The position numbers were made by a program, and so were the translations under genes. Shown here in pieces: positions 52,339 to 63,117 of a stretch of 64,000 nucleotides of DNA. Under the pieces are notes generated by a model. The model had not been told where the DNA came from and ran no database searches. It saw only the letters and a list, made by a program, of their open reading frames with translations. The first letter of the stretch is position 1; the number at the start of each line of letters is the position of its first letter. This stretch comes from Cutaneotrichosporon cavernicola. Lineage: Eukaryota > Basidiomycota > Tremellomycetes > Trichosporonales > Trichosporonaceae. The stretch is from assembly GCF_030864355.1 (NCBI RefSeq), contig NC_083398.1:806001-870000 (forward strand), written 5' to 3'.

Positions 52339-54357
52339 CTAGCACGCGGGCGAGGCTGTGATTAGCGCAAGATGGAACAGAAACTCACAGAGCGGAATCT
52401 GGACGCTGGCGGCCAGTCCTCCAAGACTCGTCTCCTTGTAGTGGGAGTGCATGTCCATGGCGGTGGTGCGACACGCTTCGATGGCGTCGTCGAGGGAGAC
52501 GGTGTGCTCGCCGCTGGTGGCCATGGCGAGCTGCGCAGCCGTGACAGCCTTGACTGCGCCGAGCGAGTTGCGCTCGATACAGGGGATCTGCACGAGCCCA
52601 CCAAGCGGGTCGCAAGTGAGACCGAGGTTGTGCTCGATGCCGATCTCGGCGGCCTGGAGGATAGTTGCGGGTTCCGCACCGAGGATTGATGCGAGTCCGG
52701 CAGCGGCCATGGAGCAAGCGACACCTACTTCGGCCATGCACCCGCCCTCTGCGGCCGAGATGGTGGCGCCACGCTTGAAGAGCATGCCGATAGCGGACGC
52801 CGTGAGGAGAAAGTTCATAGTGTCTCTACGCGGCTGGGTCGAGATGAACTCGAGCGTGTACTTTAGCGTGGAGGGGATGACGCCCGCGGCGCCGTTGGTC
52901 CTGATTTGTCAGACTAGTTTCTACACAGATACTTACGGAGCAGTTACGACGCGGCCGCCACTGGCATTCACCTCATTGACAGCAATGGCCATACACGAAA
53001 GGTACTCGATGCCTGGGAAATGGGGGCGGGCGGTGACGGGCACAATCTCGACAGGGTGGTCAACGCGGCCGATACGTGGGGGTGGTCCACGCTTGGTGAT
53101 TGAAGTACCCGTGTCATCGGCGTTGGACACGGGCGCTGGGACGGAGGGGTAAAAGCCCTGTTGGAGGCGGCGGTAGAGGCCCGGTGCGCGGCGCTTGACG
53201 TTGAGCCCACCTGGGAGGTGCGTCTCGGTCGTAGTCACGCCGGCGCGGATGCAGCTGTCCATTGTTGCCCACACTAACATGTCAGTTCTGAGTGTTGTAT
53301 GACATGACTCACGGTGCAGCAGACCGGCCTCAATGTCCGCCTCGTTCCGGAACGCGCGCTCGTTCTCCCACATGACCTGTGCAATGGTCATGTTGTGCTC
53401 GACGCAGATGTTGTGTAGTTCCTCAGCCGTTGCAAAGAGGTACTTTGGCCGGTGGGAGAGAGCCGCCTCGGTCCCAGGCCCGTCAGTCCCCTTGTCGGTG
53501 ATAGCCACGATGGGCTCGCCTCTGCTCGTGGAAAGTCCTCGCCGGCACTCATCGGCATGTCCAGTCAGAATGTCGCGGTAGTACATGTTCTCAGCGACTT
53601 GGGTCTCGTTGTTGATGACAAAGCCGCCTCCAATGGAAAAGTACTGGTTCGTCGCCAACATGTCACCATCCTTGTCAAAGACGGTGAACGTCATTCCGTT
53701 AGGATGCGTCGGGAGGGGGTTGAGGTGCCATGTCTAGTGTCAGGTGCGAGCCAGATCTCTTGAACAAGTCGGCCCTGCGAGCGCCTGCGTGTGCCTAGCT
53801 CCCTAACTCACCAAGTCCTTGTCAAAGTCAAAGCGCACGCGGCGGTGCTCGCCCCCATCCAGTCCCAGGTCGATCTGGCCCACAGCCCGCACCTCGTCAA
53901 TCACAACGTTGAGTCGACCAACCTCGACCGTCTCGGGATCCTCGCCCATCAGGCCTAACAGCACTGCATGTGGGGTCATGTGTCCCATACCCGTAGCCGC
54001 CAGCGATCCATGCAGCGACACTTTGAGCGAGTGAATGTCGTCAAACATTGCGCGTGGGAGCGAGTGCGTAAAGATCTTGGCTGCGCGTTGCGGGCCCACC
54101 GTGTGCGACGAACTCGGTCCAATGCCCACCGAGAACAGGTCAAACGTGCTGATGACAGCATGTTTCGGGAGCTCCTTGGCCGCTCCGGGCTGCTGCGACG
54201 GCGGGAGCTGGGACGTGGGGATGTTGGAAGCCGAGAGCGCCTCGTTGATTGCTGGAAGGGACAGGTGCCGCCTCGCACTCGCAGAAAATGTAGCAAGGAG
54301 GAGAGGGGCGCGGAGGGGGGTGGCGTTGGCGGGGCGCCCAAGCGATGCGAGGGCCAT
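52339..54357 (-). CDS. L-serine dehydratase, iron-sulfur (SdaA-like) single-chain type
   Basis: Deaminates L-serine to pyruvate and ammonia using a 4Fe-4S cluster, unlike the PLP-dependent yeast Cha1. Five exons: 53812-54357, 53313-53733, 52937-53273, 52389-52900 and 52339-52355 (1833 nt, 610 aa). Residues 1-45 are Arg/Ala/Ser-rich without acids ([17 protein letters not shown]), suggesting a mitochondrial targeting peptide. The beta domain has [20 protein letters not shown] and [20 protein letters not shown]. The alpha domain has [60 protein letters not shown] and [17 protein letters not shown]. Cysteines in [12 protein letters not shown] and CIE are candidate cluster ligands, as is the C-terminal Cys of the short last exon. 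Related enzymes are mainly bacterial. Confidence 0.92.
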
Positions 54358-55052
54358 CTTGACGTCAGCGATCCGCTTTGACGCATTGATGCGACCAAAG
54401 ACCGTGCACGTACCCGCGAGCTAGCACCCAGTCGTGAACGCAACATTGTCAGCGAGTGAAAAACGAGTCCAGAGTGGATATGTACACAGGTGGGCGAGTT
54501 GTTATAGTTATGTAACCCGGTCAGCGGATTGCGGGTATGGGGTATGGCCAGATGGCCGTGGCCAACAGATGTTGTTGGAAAACATATTGGGATTGTTGGA
54601 TAGCCTGGGAGCCCCATATCCAACCCAGCACGGTTATCGCCAGGCAAGGCACAGCTCTGGTGTGGAAGCTGGGCTGTCATGCCCTGCATTCAAGGCGCGT
54701 TTACCAACCTCTCTCCCTCCACATGACGGCCATTCCGCTCATACAGCCATGATCCGGGCGGGTGCGAGGCTCAGGGCCTAGCCCGAGACGGAAATCACCG
54801 TGGTCGGTCTCATCCCACCGAGCTTATCAGTTTGGAGAGGATTGTTGGCAGCAAGCTTGCATGTCTAGGGTTGCTATGTGTGTTGCGATAGAGGGAGTGT
54901 CGGGTGATGATATCACATGAGGCTTGAGTGTTGCAGTGCAGGGTCCGAAGATGAGATGAGGCGAAGATGTCCATGATCGCGATGATGAATGAGGGATGAT
55001 AACGAGCGCAGCCGCGCAATTCACAATTCCCGGTGCGTGTCCAGTAGCTAGC
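54358..55052. other. intergenic region, no gene seen
   Basis: Promoter of the serine dehydratase and 3' flank of the GH79 gene. Nothing further recognised. Confidence 0.5.
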
Positions 55053-57377
55053 TTACACATTGGAGAGCATCCATGCCGCCGTGAGAGCCAGCAATCCCAC
55101 GCCCAGCTGGACTTCGGCGCGGGTTCCGGCACCGTACAGGTTAAAGGGGAAGTAGCCATTTCCCGTGGTCACCGCGGCCCCAAGATCTATTATCTGGGTG
55201 CCAGCCGCTCGTGTGGTCGCGAAAGTCGCCGTGGCTTGGGGGTCCGGCGTCGACTCGTACAGCGCCTCTTTGCTGAGGAAGACGATAGCAATGGCCGGAG
55301 CGGGAACAGGCACAACGCACTCGCCATTCGTGCAGGCAAACTCGTGCGTCTCGACCTCGCCATACAGCCTTCCGTCCGAGGCGAACGAGTAACCGAGTGT
55401 CTGGCCAGCCCATGTAATGTTGTACTGCTCCGAAACGGAAGGTGCTCTGAGGTAGCGTACAAAAACGCTGCTGATGCCGAGCTGTGCGCGCTTGACGGGC
55501 GGTGGTTGGGCATCACTAGCGGCAGGGTTTGGGTTCACAGCGTTAGGTTGGGGAGTGGCGGGCTCATTGTTGGGAGCCACGTTAGAGTCGGGAGTACCGG
55601 GGGAGTTGTTGGCAGCGCCGGCGTTAGGATCGGTACCAGCGTTGGGGTCAGCATCCGCAGGGGGAGTGAGGGGAGGGTCCGCGGCCTGGTTGGGGTCGGA
55701 AGCAGTGTCGTCGGGTGTACTGGGGGCAACGTCTGTGGCTGGAGGAGTAGCGGGAGGAGGCGAGGCACTACGGACCAGGTCGGAGAGAGAGATGACGGCA
55801 TTGTAGATCGACGCACCGCTGGGGTCGGAGACGTAGTTGAAGAGAACAACGCGCGATGGTGCGCCGTTCTCGTACACCACATACGTTGGATGGAACTCGT
55901 CGCCCCCGTCTGGGAGGAGATCAATGACCTGGGCCGTGGCGGTGCGTCCAAAGGCCTCGGCGACGACGAGCGTGGAGTAGTAGATGGATCCTGTGGTCCA
56001 CTGCTTGCCTATGGCATTAAAGGGTGGCGGGGTGAATGGCTGAAGGTCAGTCTAGAAGCCATTGTCTCTTTGCATCCAACCCCATTGGCTGTTCGTTGTC
56101 CTCACTCACATTGTAGTACACGTTCTGGCCACCGACGTGCATGAGGGCTGTGGAAAAGTTGGCCCACGCCAGCTGGAACGCCCAGTCTGCGACCCACATG
56201 GCCGCACCAAACGAATCACTGAGACCGGGGAAACCACCACACGACGCCGTGTTGAACTCGAGCATGAGCATCTCCTTGCCTCTAGCCTGTGCAATCGCCG
56301 AGCCCGCGAGGTAATCGGCCGTGAGGGCCTGCACGTGCGAGTGCCTGAGGAAGAGGGGGAACACCGACTGGGGATTCACAATGGCACCATTTATCTTGCA
56401 ATTATTCGTCGGATAACGCTGGACAGTCACAGCAGCGAGGTAGTCGATATTATCGGTGAGCCATGAGGTGGAGAGAACGTCGGTGACTTCGAAGCCGGGG
56501 ACGCGGCAGCACACGCTTGGGCCAATGAGACTTTGCCGGTTCGTGACGTCGGGGTTGGACATGATCATCTCGCGCGCATTGTTGAATTCGTTGACGTAGT
56601 CGCCCAAGCCCCAGTTCCCCGGACGCTTTTGGTGTCTAGTGTATCTAGTGTCAGCTTTGACGGGCTGCGGGCATACAGGTCGGGCTCGTTGCCGACCGCA
56701 AGTCCGCGGAGGTGGGGCCCTAGGATCTTTTGGGCATATCCCGCCGCTAGAGGCATGTTGATAGAACCCGCCGCGACCGCAGTCTGGTTGAATGAGAGCC
56801 CAAAGTACCACTGGGCGTCGACGAGGGATGAGACATTGGAAAGTAGGTAGAGCAGGTCGAGCGAGTACGAGATGATTGGCGTGTTGGTAGGGCTGAGGGA
56901 CAGGGCCTCCTTTATCTTCTGCAAGATGCCGCCTTCTGGCAACCCGTTGACGAACAGTGTGCTCTTCTCCTGTGTATTGCCGCCGACACGGATGACGGGA
57001 CCTGCTCCTGCACGGTTGCGGACGTTGGCCATGTAGTTGAGGAAGACTGGCTTGAGACGCGTCGGCGACACTCCCATGATGGCTGGAACTATACTGAGTT
57101 CGATGGAGAAGCCGAGAAAGTTGCCACGCTGCGTCTTGCTCAGTGGGTAGCCTTGCGTGTTCGGGCTGACCGGGATGCCGATTTTGACCTCAGTCGTAGG
57201 CGGCTGTGGGGGTGGCGGCGGTATGAGTATCAACGGGTCATATGCTGCCAAGCCGGTGTACACTGGCGGCGGAACACCGAGGGTTGCGGACACGGTGGGA
57301 AGCTGGGTCGACGTGTCTTTGCCGTTGTAGAGAGTGAGGGCAAAAGCCACGGGCACAAGGAGGACTTGGATCAACAT
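55053..57377 (-). CDS. glycoside hydrolase family 79 enzyme, probably GPI-anchored
   Basis: Retaining glycosidase of the beta-glucuronidase/heparanase-like family; exact substrate unknown. Three exons: 56677-57377, 56110-56635 and 55053-56051 (2226 nt, 741 aa). Signal peptide at residues 1-14 (MLIQVLLVPVAFAL). The (beta/alpha)8 barrel shows GFSIELSIVPAI, GPVIRVGGNTQEKS, the acid/base Glu in LAVGNEPDL and the nucleophile Glu in MLMLEFNTASCGGFPG. The 41-nt intron lies directly after NEPDL. The GH79 C-terminal beta domain (YYSTLVVAEAFG, VVLFNYVSDPS) is interrupted by a ~100-residue Pro/Asn/Asp/Ala insertion (55540-55760). The last ~20 residues are hydrophobic (VQLGVGLLALTAAWMLSNV), consistent with a GPI signal. 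Confidence 0.9.
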
Positions 57378-58582
57378 GGTCCAAGTGAGGAGATGGGGAA
57401 ACAGAGCAAGATCGAAGAGAGAAGAGAGGAGGTAGAGAGGGTGAGAGAGAAGGACGTCCTCTTCGAGGGAGGTTGTAGGTCGAGTCGGGGGGGGGGGGGG
57501 GGGGGGGGTGTAAGGAGCGAGTGGCTTAAACAGCTGCTTGAAGCAATGGCGAACGAGGCGTAGATCTCGTCAAAGATAGGAGCGGAACAGAGGGCGAATG
57601 GGGCGGATCACAGGCCGAGAACTCAAGGAAGGTTGAGGGAACTGTCAAGAAACGAGCAAAAAGTCAGACGATGGTGAATATGGTAAGTACAACATAGCGA
57701 CCACAGACATGGCCACCCTCCCCAAGAGGCCCGAGTTGGGGTCTGCGCCATGCCGGGGCTTGTTCGCGACAGTTGAGAGTTGAGATATCGTTGTTGTAGA
57801 AGACGAGGGCCGAGCTCAGGTTTTAAAGGGCATGCTGGGTGGCCTCTACGGGGTTATGGGTTAGGTAGGGGACAAGGTTGACCTGGCGGTGTTTGTGCAC
57901 GGTATGGATATGCACAGTTCGCTTACCTCTTTGATTTTAATGGTCTGCTCTCCCTCTCTCTCTCAATCTTTCATTCCGTTGGACGCGTTGAACCGAACAA
58001 GTTACGCGCTTCATCGCCCAGTCACTCCATCCACCTCATCACCCCATCGCTCCGTCACCCCGTCACCCCATCACCTCCCATCTCCTCATCCCTCATCGCT
58101 CATTGCTCATTCTGCTCGCTCTGCTCGTTTCCGGCATCTCATCCCTGATCCCATGTCCCATGTTTCATCAGAGCGCTCTGGGTCATCGGCGACCGATCAC
58201 GGCCCATTAAGCGGCGCTGGTAATCCTTAATATTCATTAGACCTAGATTCCTCTGGATCCCTTTTCCTTTGTTGAGCATTGATCGTTGACAAGACAAGAC
58301 AAGACAGGGAAGATCAGTTAGTAATGATATTACCCTGCTTGGTTGATACCCGAGTCCTCAACCTCATCGTAGGAGTGGGGCAGTAAAGGTCAGATTTAAA
58401 GGGGGATGATATATATTTATCACGTGGTCAACTCCAGATATGTTTGGGTTCTGCCTTGGGTACAGTAGGTTGGATTTGCCTCCGCTGGGTTCGACTCACT
58501 CAGGTTGACTTTTCGGGTGGCTTTGCCGGTCCACTAGTAGAGCCTTAAGTCGGTCGGACTTGATCTCTTCACCTCAACCATC
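57378..58582. other. divergent promoter region, no gene seen
   Basis: 1.2 kb between GH79 and ILV6. Contents: a G22 run (57487-57508), CATCACCCCAT-type short repeats (58030-58080), and an ACAAG pentamer repeat near 58289-58306. Confidence 0.5.
57487..57508 (+). repeat. G22 homopolymer tract
   Basis: Twenty-two consecutive G in the upstream leader of the GH79 gene; read on its own strand this is C22. Confidence 0.92.
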
Positions 58583-59892
58583 ATGCTCACCCTCCGGACC
58601 GCTCATCGGCCTCTCGGCCTCGCGCGTGCGTTTGCGACCTCGGCCGCTCGCGCCGCTGACAAGGCCCCTTCGCCTCCCACCGGGCCCAAGCCCATTGACG
58701 ACTCGACGAGCGCTCTTGACTGTGAGTTGGACAGTTACCAAGCTGCAGCGCCCTCGATCAAATCGGCAGGCCATGCCAAACCAAACCATCCGCTCTGACA
58801 GAATTGACACTAGACAAGATGCACAAGCCCTCGCGCCGCCTCGCGCACCTCGCGACGATGTCCCACCCCCGCGCCGCGTCTGCCGAGGAGGCCGTCACCA
58901 ATATCCTTTACAACACTCCTCCGCCGAGCACTGAGCCATTCAAGCGCCATCTCCTTAACTGCCTCGTGCAGAACGAGCCCGGTGTCCTGTCGCGCGTGTC
59001 TGGTATTCTTGCTGGCCGTGGTTTCAACATTGGTGAGTACCTTGTGGGGAGCACGGCCAGGCGTGCGGGGGTGGTGAGCCTTGCAGAGCTTGTGCGCAAC
59101 TTTGTTTGAGGCTTGCGGCTTGCGGCTTGTGAGATGGGTGACAGCGGTGCGCGACGCATCGTTTTCTGCCCCCACGTACCCACTGCACGCTCTCTCCCTA
59201 CGCCACGCCCCTCTTCTGCCTCTCGGTTACTCACGCCAGACTCCCTCGTTGTGTGTCAGACCGAGATCCGCGACCTTTCGCGCATGTCCATTGTCCTCAA
59301 GGGGCAGGACGCCGTCATCGAGCAGGCTCGCAAGCAGCTCGAGGACCTCGTTCCCGTCTGGGCCGTCCTCGACTACACCAACACGTCGGTCATTGAGCGC
59401 GAGTTGCTTCTCTGCAAGGTGTCCATCCTTGGCCCCGAGTTTGCCGACGCCCAGCTCAACCCCACTCGCGACGACGACCTCCAGCACCGCGAGGAGGCGC
59501 TCGTCCGCACCTTTGAGAACGCCGGCGAGAACCCTGGCGGCCTTCCCTCTGCCATTGCTGGCGATGAGCTCTACCCGAGCCGCCGGCGCGGAATCAGCGC
59601 CTCGGAGGCGCTCATCTCCAAGAACCTGCACCTCGGGGCGATCAAGACGCTCGCGGAGCAGTTTGGCGGCCGTGTTGTTGACGTTGCCGAGGAAAGTGCC
59701 ATTGTCGAGCTCACCGCCAAGAGCTCGCGCGTCGAGAGCTTCCTTGGTCTTGTTCGGCCCTTTGGCATTCTCGAGGCTGCTCGCTCCGGCGTCATGACCC
59801 TCCCCCGTACCCCTATCAACCCGTACACTGAGGACGACCTGCCCGTCTCTTCCACCGAGGAGGTTGACCTCTCCCTTCTCCCCCCTGGATAA
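58583..59892 (+). CDS. ILV6: acetolactate synthase regulatory (small) subunit
   Basis: Activates the catalytic subunit Ilv2 and gives valine feedback control of branched-chain amino-acid synthesis in mitochondria. Three exons: 58583-58721, 58814-59032 and 59240-59892 (1011 nt, 336 aa). The N-terminus is a typical presequence (LRTAHRPLGLARAFATSAAR). The ACT domain begins HLLNCLVQNEPGVLSRVSGI and LAGRGFNI, split by a 207-nt intron, then DSLVVCQTEIRDLSRMSIVL. The C-terminal domain contains WAVLDYTNTSVIERELLLCK, EQFGGRVVDVAEESAIVELT and SFLGLVRPFGILEAARSGVM. Length matches yeast Ilv6 (309 aa). Confidence 0.96.
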
Positions 59893-60124
59893 GCGCCAGG
59901 GTTGTTGTCAAAAGCATCTGGTTAGCATGCATGGGTGTTTCCGTAGAGTGTGCGGGAGGCGCGCTGAGTGATCAATGCAAGAACTGTTGGTTGTTCCATG
60001 CACCGCAGAGAGAGAGCGCTTATTCTCCCCACTTCAGTTACTAACTCTAAGAAGCGACAATCCGAGCAAGTAATCACATTGAGACCAAGATACAGCACAG
60101 GCCCGTCGCTCAACACATCGCGCT

Positions 60125-61730
60125 CTAAGCTACATCGTCGTCCACTTCCATCTCGTCATGGTCATCCTGATCCTCACCCTGGTCATCCTGGTCGTCGCCA
60201 TCCCAGTAGTCATCGTCGCCGAGTTCTTCTTCATCATACTCATCTTCCGCGTCCAATTGGGTTGCAGAATTTGACGATCCGACGCCGAAGAAATCATCAC
60301 CCAGCCCCATCCCACTGGAATGTAAGGGCCGACGGCGCGTCGCTGGTCGACCACGTCCCCGGCCACGCCCGTAACCCCGCCCGCGGCGACCGCCTCGTGA
60401 CCCTGGCCCACTGGCAGGCAGGTTGCGTAGCAGACGCTCCTCCTGCGCAGGTGTGAGCTTGGTCCCCGGGGTCCACGCTTGTCCCCTGCGGACCGCGGCT
60501 ACAGCAGCGAGCAACTCGTCGTCCGCGTTTGGTGCCACGTCCACTGCCGTCAGCTACGTCTGTCCGTTTCAACTCACGCCGGATGTTGGCTGGGCCGAGC
60601 CCGCCAGCATACGCAATGTCGGCGAGGTCGGCGAGGGACGAGACAGCGACAGCAGCGCGTACCATCCGGGGAGTGGCCGGGTCTGCTCGACGACCACGCG
60701 GCCGCCCGGGCCCTGCACGCCGCCGCACGACCCGCGTCGGCGTCGCGTCGAGCTCGTCCGCCTCGACCTCCGCTTCCTCCTCGGGTCCCTGTTCGGCGTC
60801 CTCGGCCATCTCCACATCCGCTGTGTCCGTTGCCTTCTCCTTGCCCTTGCCCCTGCCCTTGCCCTTGTTCGCGTTTTCTCCTTCCTTCTGGCCTTCCTCA
60901 ACCTCCGCCATCTCCTCGTCGTTTTCGTCTTGCTGAGGCCCGCCCGTAGTAAGGACAACACTGGGCCCGCTGGCGACCCTCCCCGGGTCCGCAGTGAGAT
61001 CGGCGACGGTCGGGGCTACTGCGCCGCGCGAGCGGCCGGAGCGGCGGAGGGGAGTGGTACCCTTCGGCTTGGCCTTGATCTTGAACTCGTCCACCTCCTT
61101 GACCCGATCCTCCTCCGGGATGCGGCGGCGTCGCGTTGGGAACATGCCACGGTCAAGGGTCCCTGTAATCTTGGGTGACTTTGGCTGTGGTACCTCGCGC
61201 TCAGCACCCCGCTCGACGAGGCTGATGCCGCGGAACTCGACGCGCTGTCGCGTCTTCAACAGCGGGCGGTAGTGGGGTCGCTGCGACTCTTCCTCTGCGC
61301 GTCAGCCATATCCCGAGGTTGACGCACGTCGCACGACATCGAACACAACTTCGTCGCCGATGAGTGGCGAGATGCGGCCCTCGAACACGTTCTCGCCGAT
61401 CTTGAGGAAGGGGATCGGGGTGTCAAGGCCCTGTTGTTAGCAACCGCCGCTGGTGGACGGCTCACGATGAGCTGGTACGTCGCCTCAGTCTGAAGTGTCC
61501 GTGTGTCTACCGATGTCCCCAAGTCCATCAAGACGTATTCCTGGATTTTAGCTTGGATGGACCTCGGGGAAGGTGCGCACCTCTTCCTCCTCGTCCTCGA
61601 ACGCGTCCTCGTTGATGTCGTCGAACGATTCGACGCATCGCCACCCTGACCCTAAGAGCGTTCTACCGTGCTCGAGCGTCCTGCGTATCCGCGCGTCATC
61701 TGAAAGCCCAGCTGTCTGTTGTGAAATCAT
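60125..61730 (-). CDS. TFC7: TFIIIC small subunit (Tfc7/GTF3C6-like) with a long charged C-terminal tail
   Basis: Probable subunit of RNA polymerase III factor TFIIIC. Five exons: 61581-61730, 61466-61540, 61328-61430, 60578-61294 and 60125-60543 (1464 nt, 487 aa), with introns of 33-40 nt. The recognisable part is short (residues ~50-125): EYVLMDLG, TYQLIGLDTPIPFLKIGENV and FEGRISPLIGDEVVFDVV, which fits the TFIIIC_sub6 beta domain. Then comes a basic, AT-hook-like region (GPGRPRGRR), acidic stretches, a Gly-Arg repeat (GRGYGRGRGRGR) and a final acidic tail. The start at 61730 is provisional; an upstream exon cannot be excluded. Assignment is by pattern only. Confidence 0.7.
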
Positions 61731-61921
61731 GTTGCGTAGGTGCAGGCTGGCCAAAACGCAAACGTTCTTGAGCTGTTTGTGTCTCTTAGGCTGGTGGAGG
61801 TGCGGGGAAATTTGGTCCCGCACCGGTCGCGTGCTCGGCCAACCCCGCAAATAAGTCAACCTTTCCGACTAGCCGACTCGTCTCGATTATCTCTACGCAG
61901 CTACACTCAACTTCAAGGACC

Positions 61922-62909
61922 ATGTCGGCAAAGGGCAAGGAGAAGGAGAAGCCAATCGCCTCGCTCATCGCCGGAGCTACGGCCGGAGGTATCGAGGCCT
62001 TTGTCACGTACCCTCTCGAGTCGCTCAAGACGCAGCTTCAATTCCATGCCGACGCCAAGGTGAGCCGTCATAACGCGCTGCACCAACTGATCCCAGACTA
62101 CGCCATGGAGCCTGCTCAAGGACACGGTTGAAAGACGCGGCATCAAGGGTCTGTATGCTGGTGTACCGGCCGTGATCGTCGGCAATGCCGTCAAGGCTGG
62201 CGTGCGCTTCACGACGTACGACCAGTTCAAGTCTATGCTCAAGGACGACGAGGTGGGCCTGCAGAACGATGGTCGCTGACCATAGGGTAATATTACTGCC
62301 CCGCGGTCTATGCTTGCTGGTCTCTGCGCGGGCATGATGGAGGCCGTCATTGCGGTCACGCCGTCTGAGACGATCAAGACCAAGATGATCGAGGACTCGA
62401 AGCGCAACGTGCCCCACTACAAGGGAACGATGGACGGTGTGCGCAAGATTGTTGCAGAGGAGGGCATCGGGGGACTGTACCGCGGGGTCGGGCCTGTCAT
62501 GCTCCGCCAGGGCGCCAACTCGGCCGTGCGCTTCTCGTCATACTCGACGATCAAGCAGCTCGCGCAGGGCTCGCTGCCACCAGGCTCGGTGCTGCCTGGG
62601 TGGATGACGTTCGGTATCGGGTCCATGGCTGGTGTCATCACGGTCTACACCACCATGCCGTTTGAGTGAGTTGTAAACTAAAGAAGAGTTGCTGACACCA
62701 GCGTCATCAAGACCCGCATGCAGACGATCGAGGCCAAGAAGGAGTACCGCAACGCAGTGCATTGCGCGTACCGCATCATCACGGAGGAGGGGGTGCTCAA
62801 GCTCTGGAAGGGTACGGTGCCCCGCCTCGGACGACTGGTGCTGTCCGGTGGCATCGTCTTCTCCGTGTACGAGAAGATCTACCCCGTCGCCGCCAGCCTC
62901 CTTCCCTAA
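61922..62909 (+). CDS. CTP1: mitochondrial tricarboxylate (citrate) carrier
   Basis: Exports citrate across the inner membrane in exchange for another carboxylate, feeding cytosolic acetyl-CoA. Four exons: 61922-62059, 62097-62252, 62286-62665 and 62702-62909 (882 nt, 293 aa). The three carrier repeats carry the signature motifs TYPLESLKTQLQF, TPSETIKTKMIED and MPFDVIKTRMQTI. Between them are the [DE]Gx-type segments GIKGLYAGVPAVIVGNAVKA and GIGGLYRGVGPVMLRQGANS. The C-terminus KLWKGTVPRLGRLVLSGGIV matches the yeast Ctp1 family. It is divergent from the TFIIIC gene with only 191 bp between start codons. Confidence 0.95.
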
Positions 62910-63117
62910 TTTTCATAGACATGCACTGTTGTTAGAGCGAGGAGTGCATCTGGATCCTGGAGCGGACCGGACAGGCTGGACAAGAACTGGGCTGGCTGTG
63001 AAGCAGAACAAGGTCGGTACCAGACGAAATTGCTTCCGAGATTACCTCCACGCAGAGTGACATGATTCCCAAGGTAACGTCAACATGTCCCTCCTTCCCT
63101 CCTAACATTTCACCACC

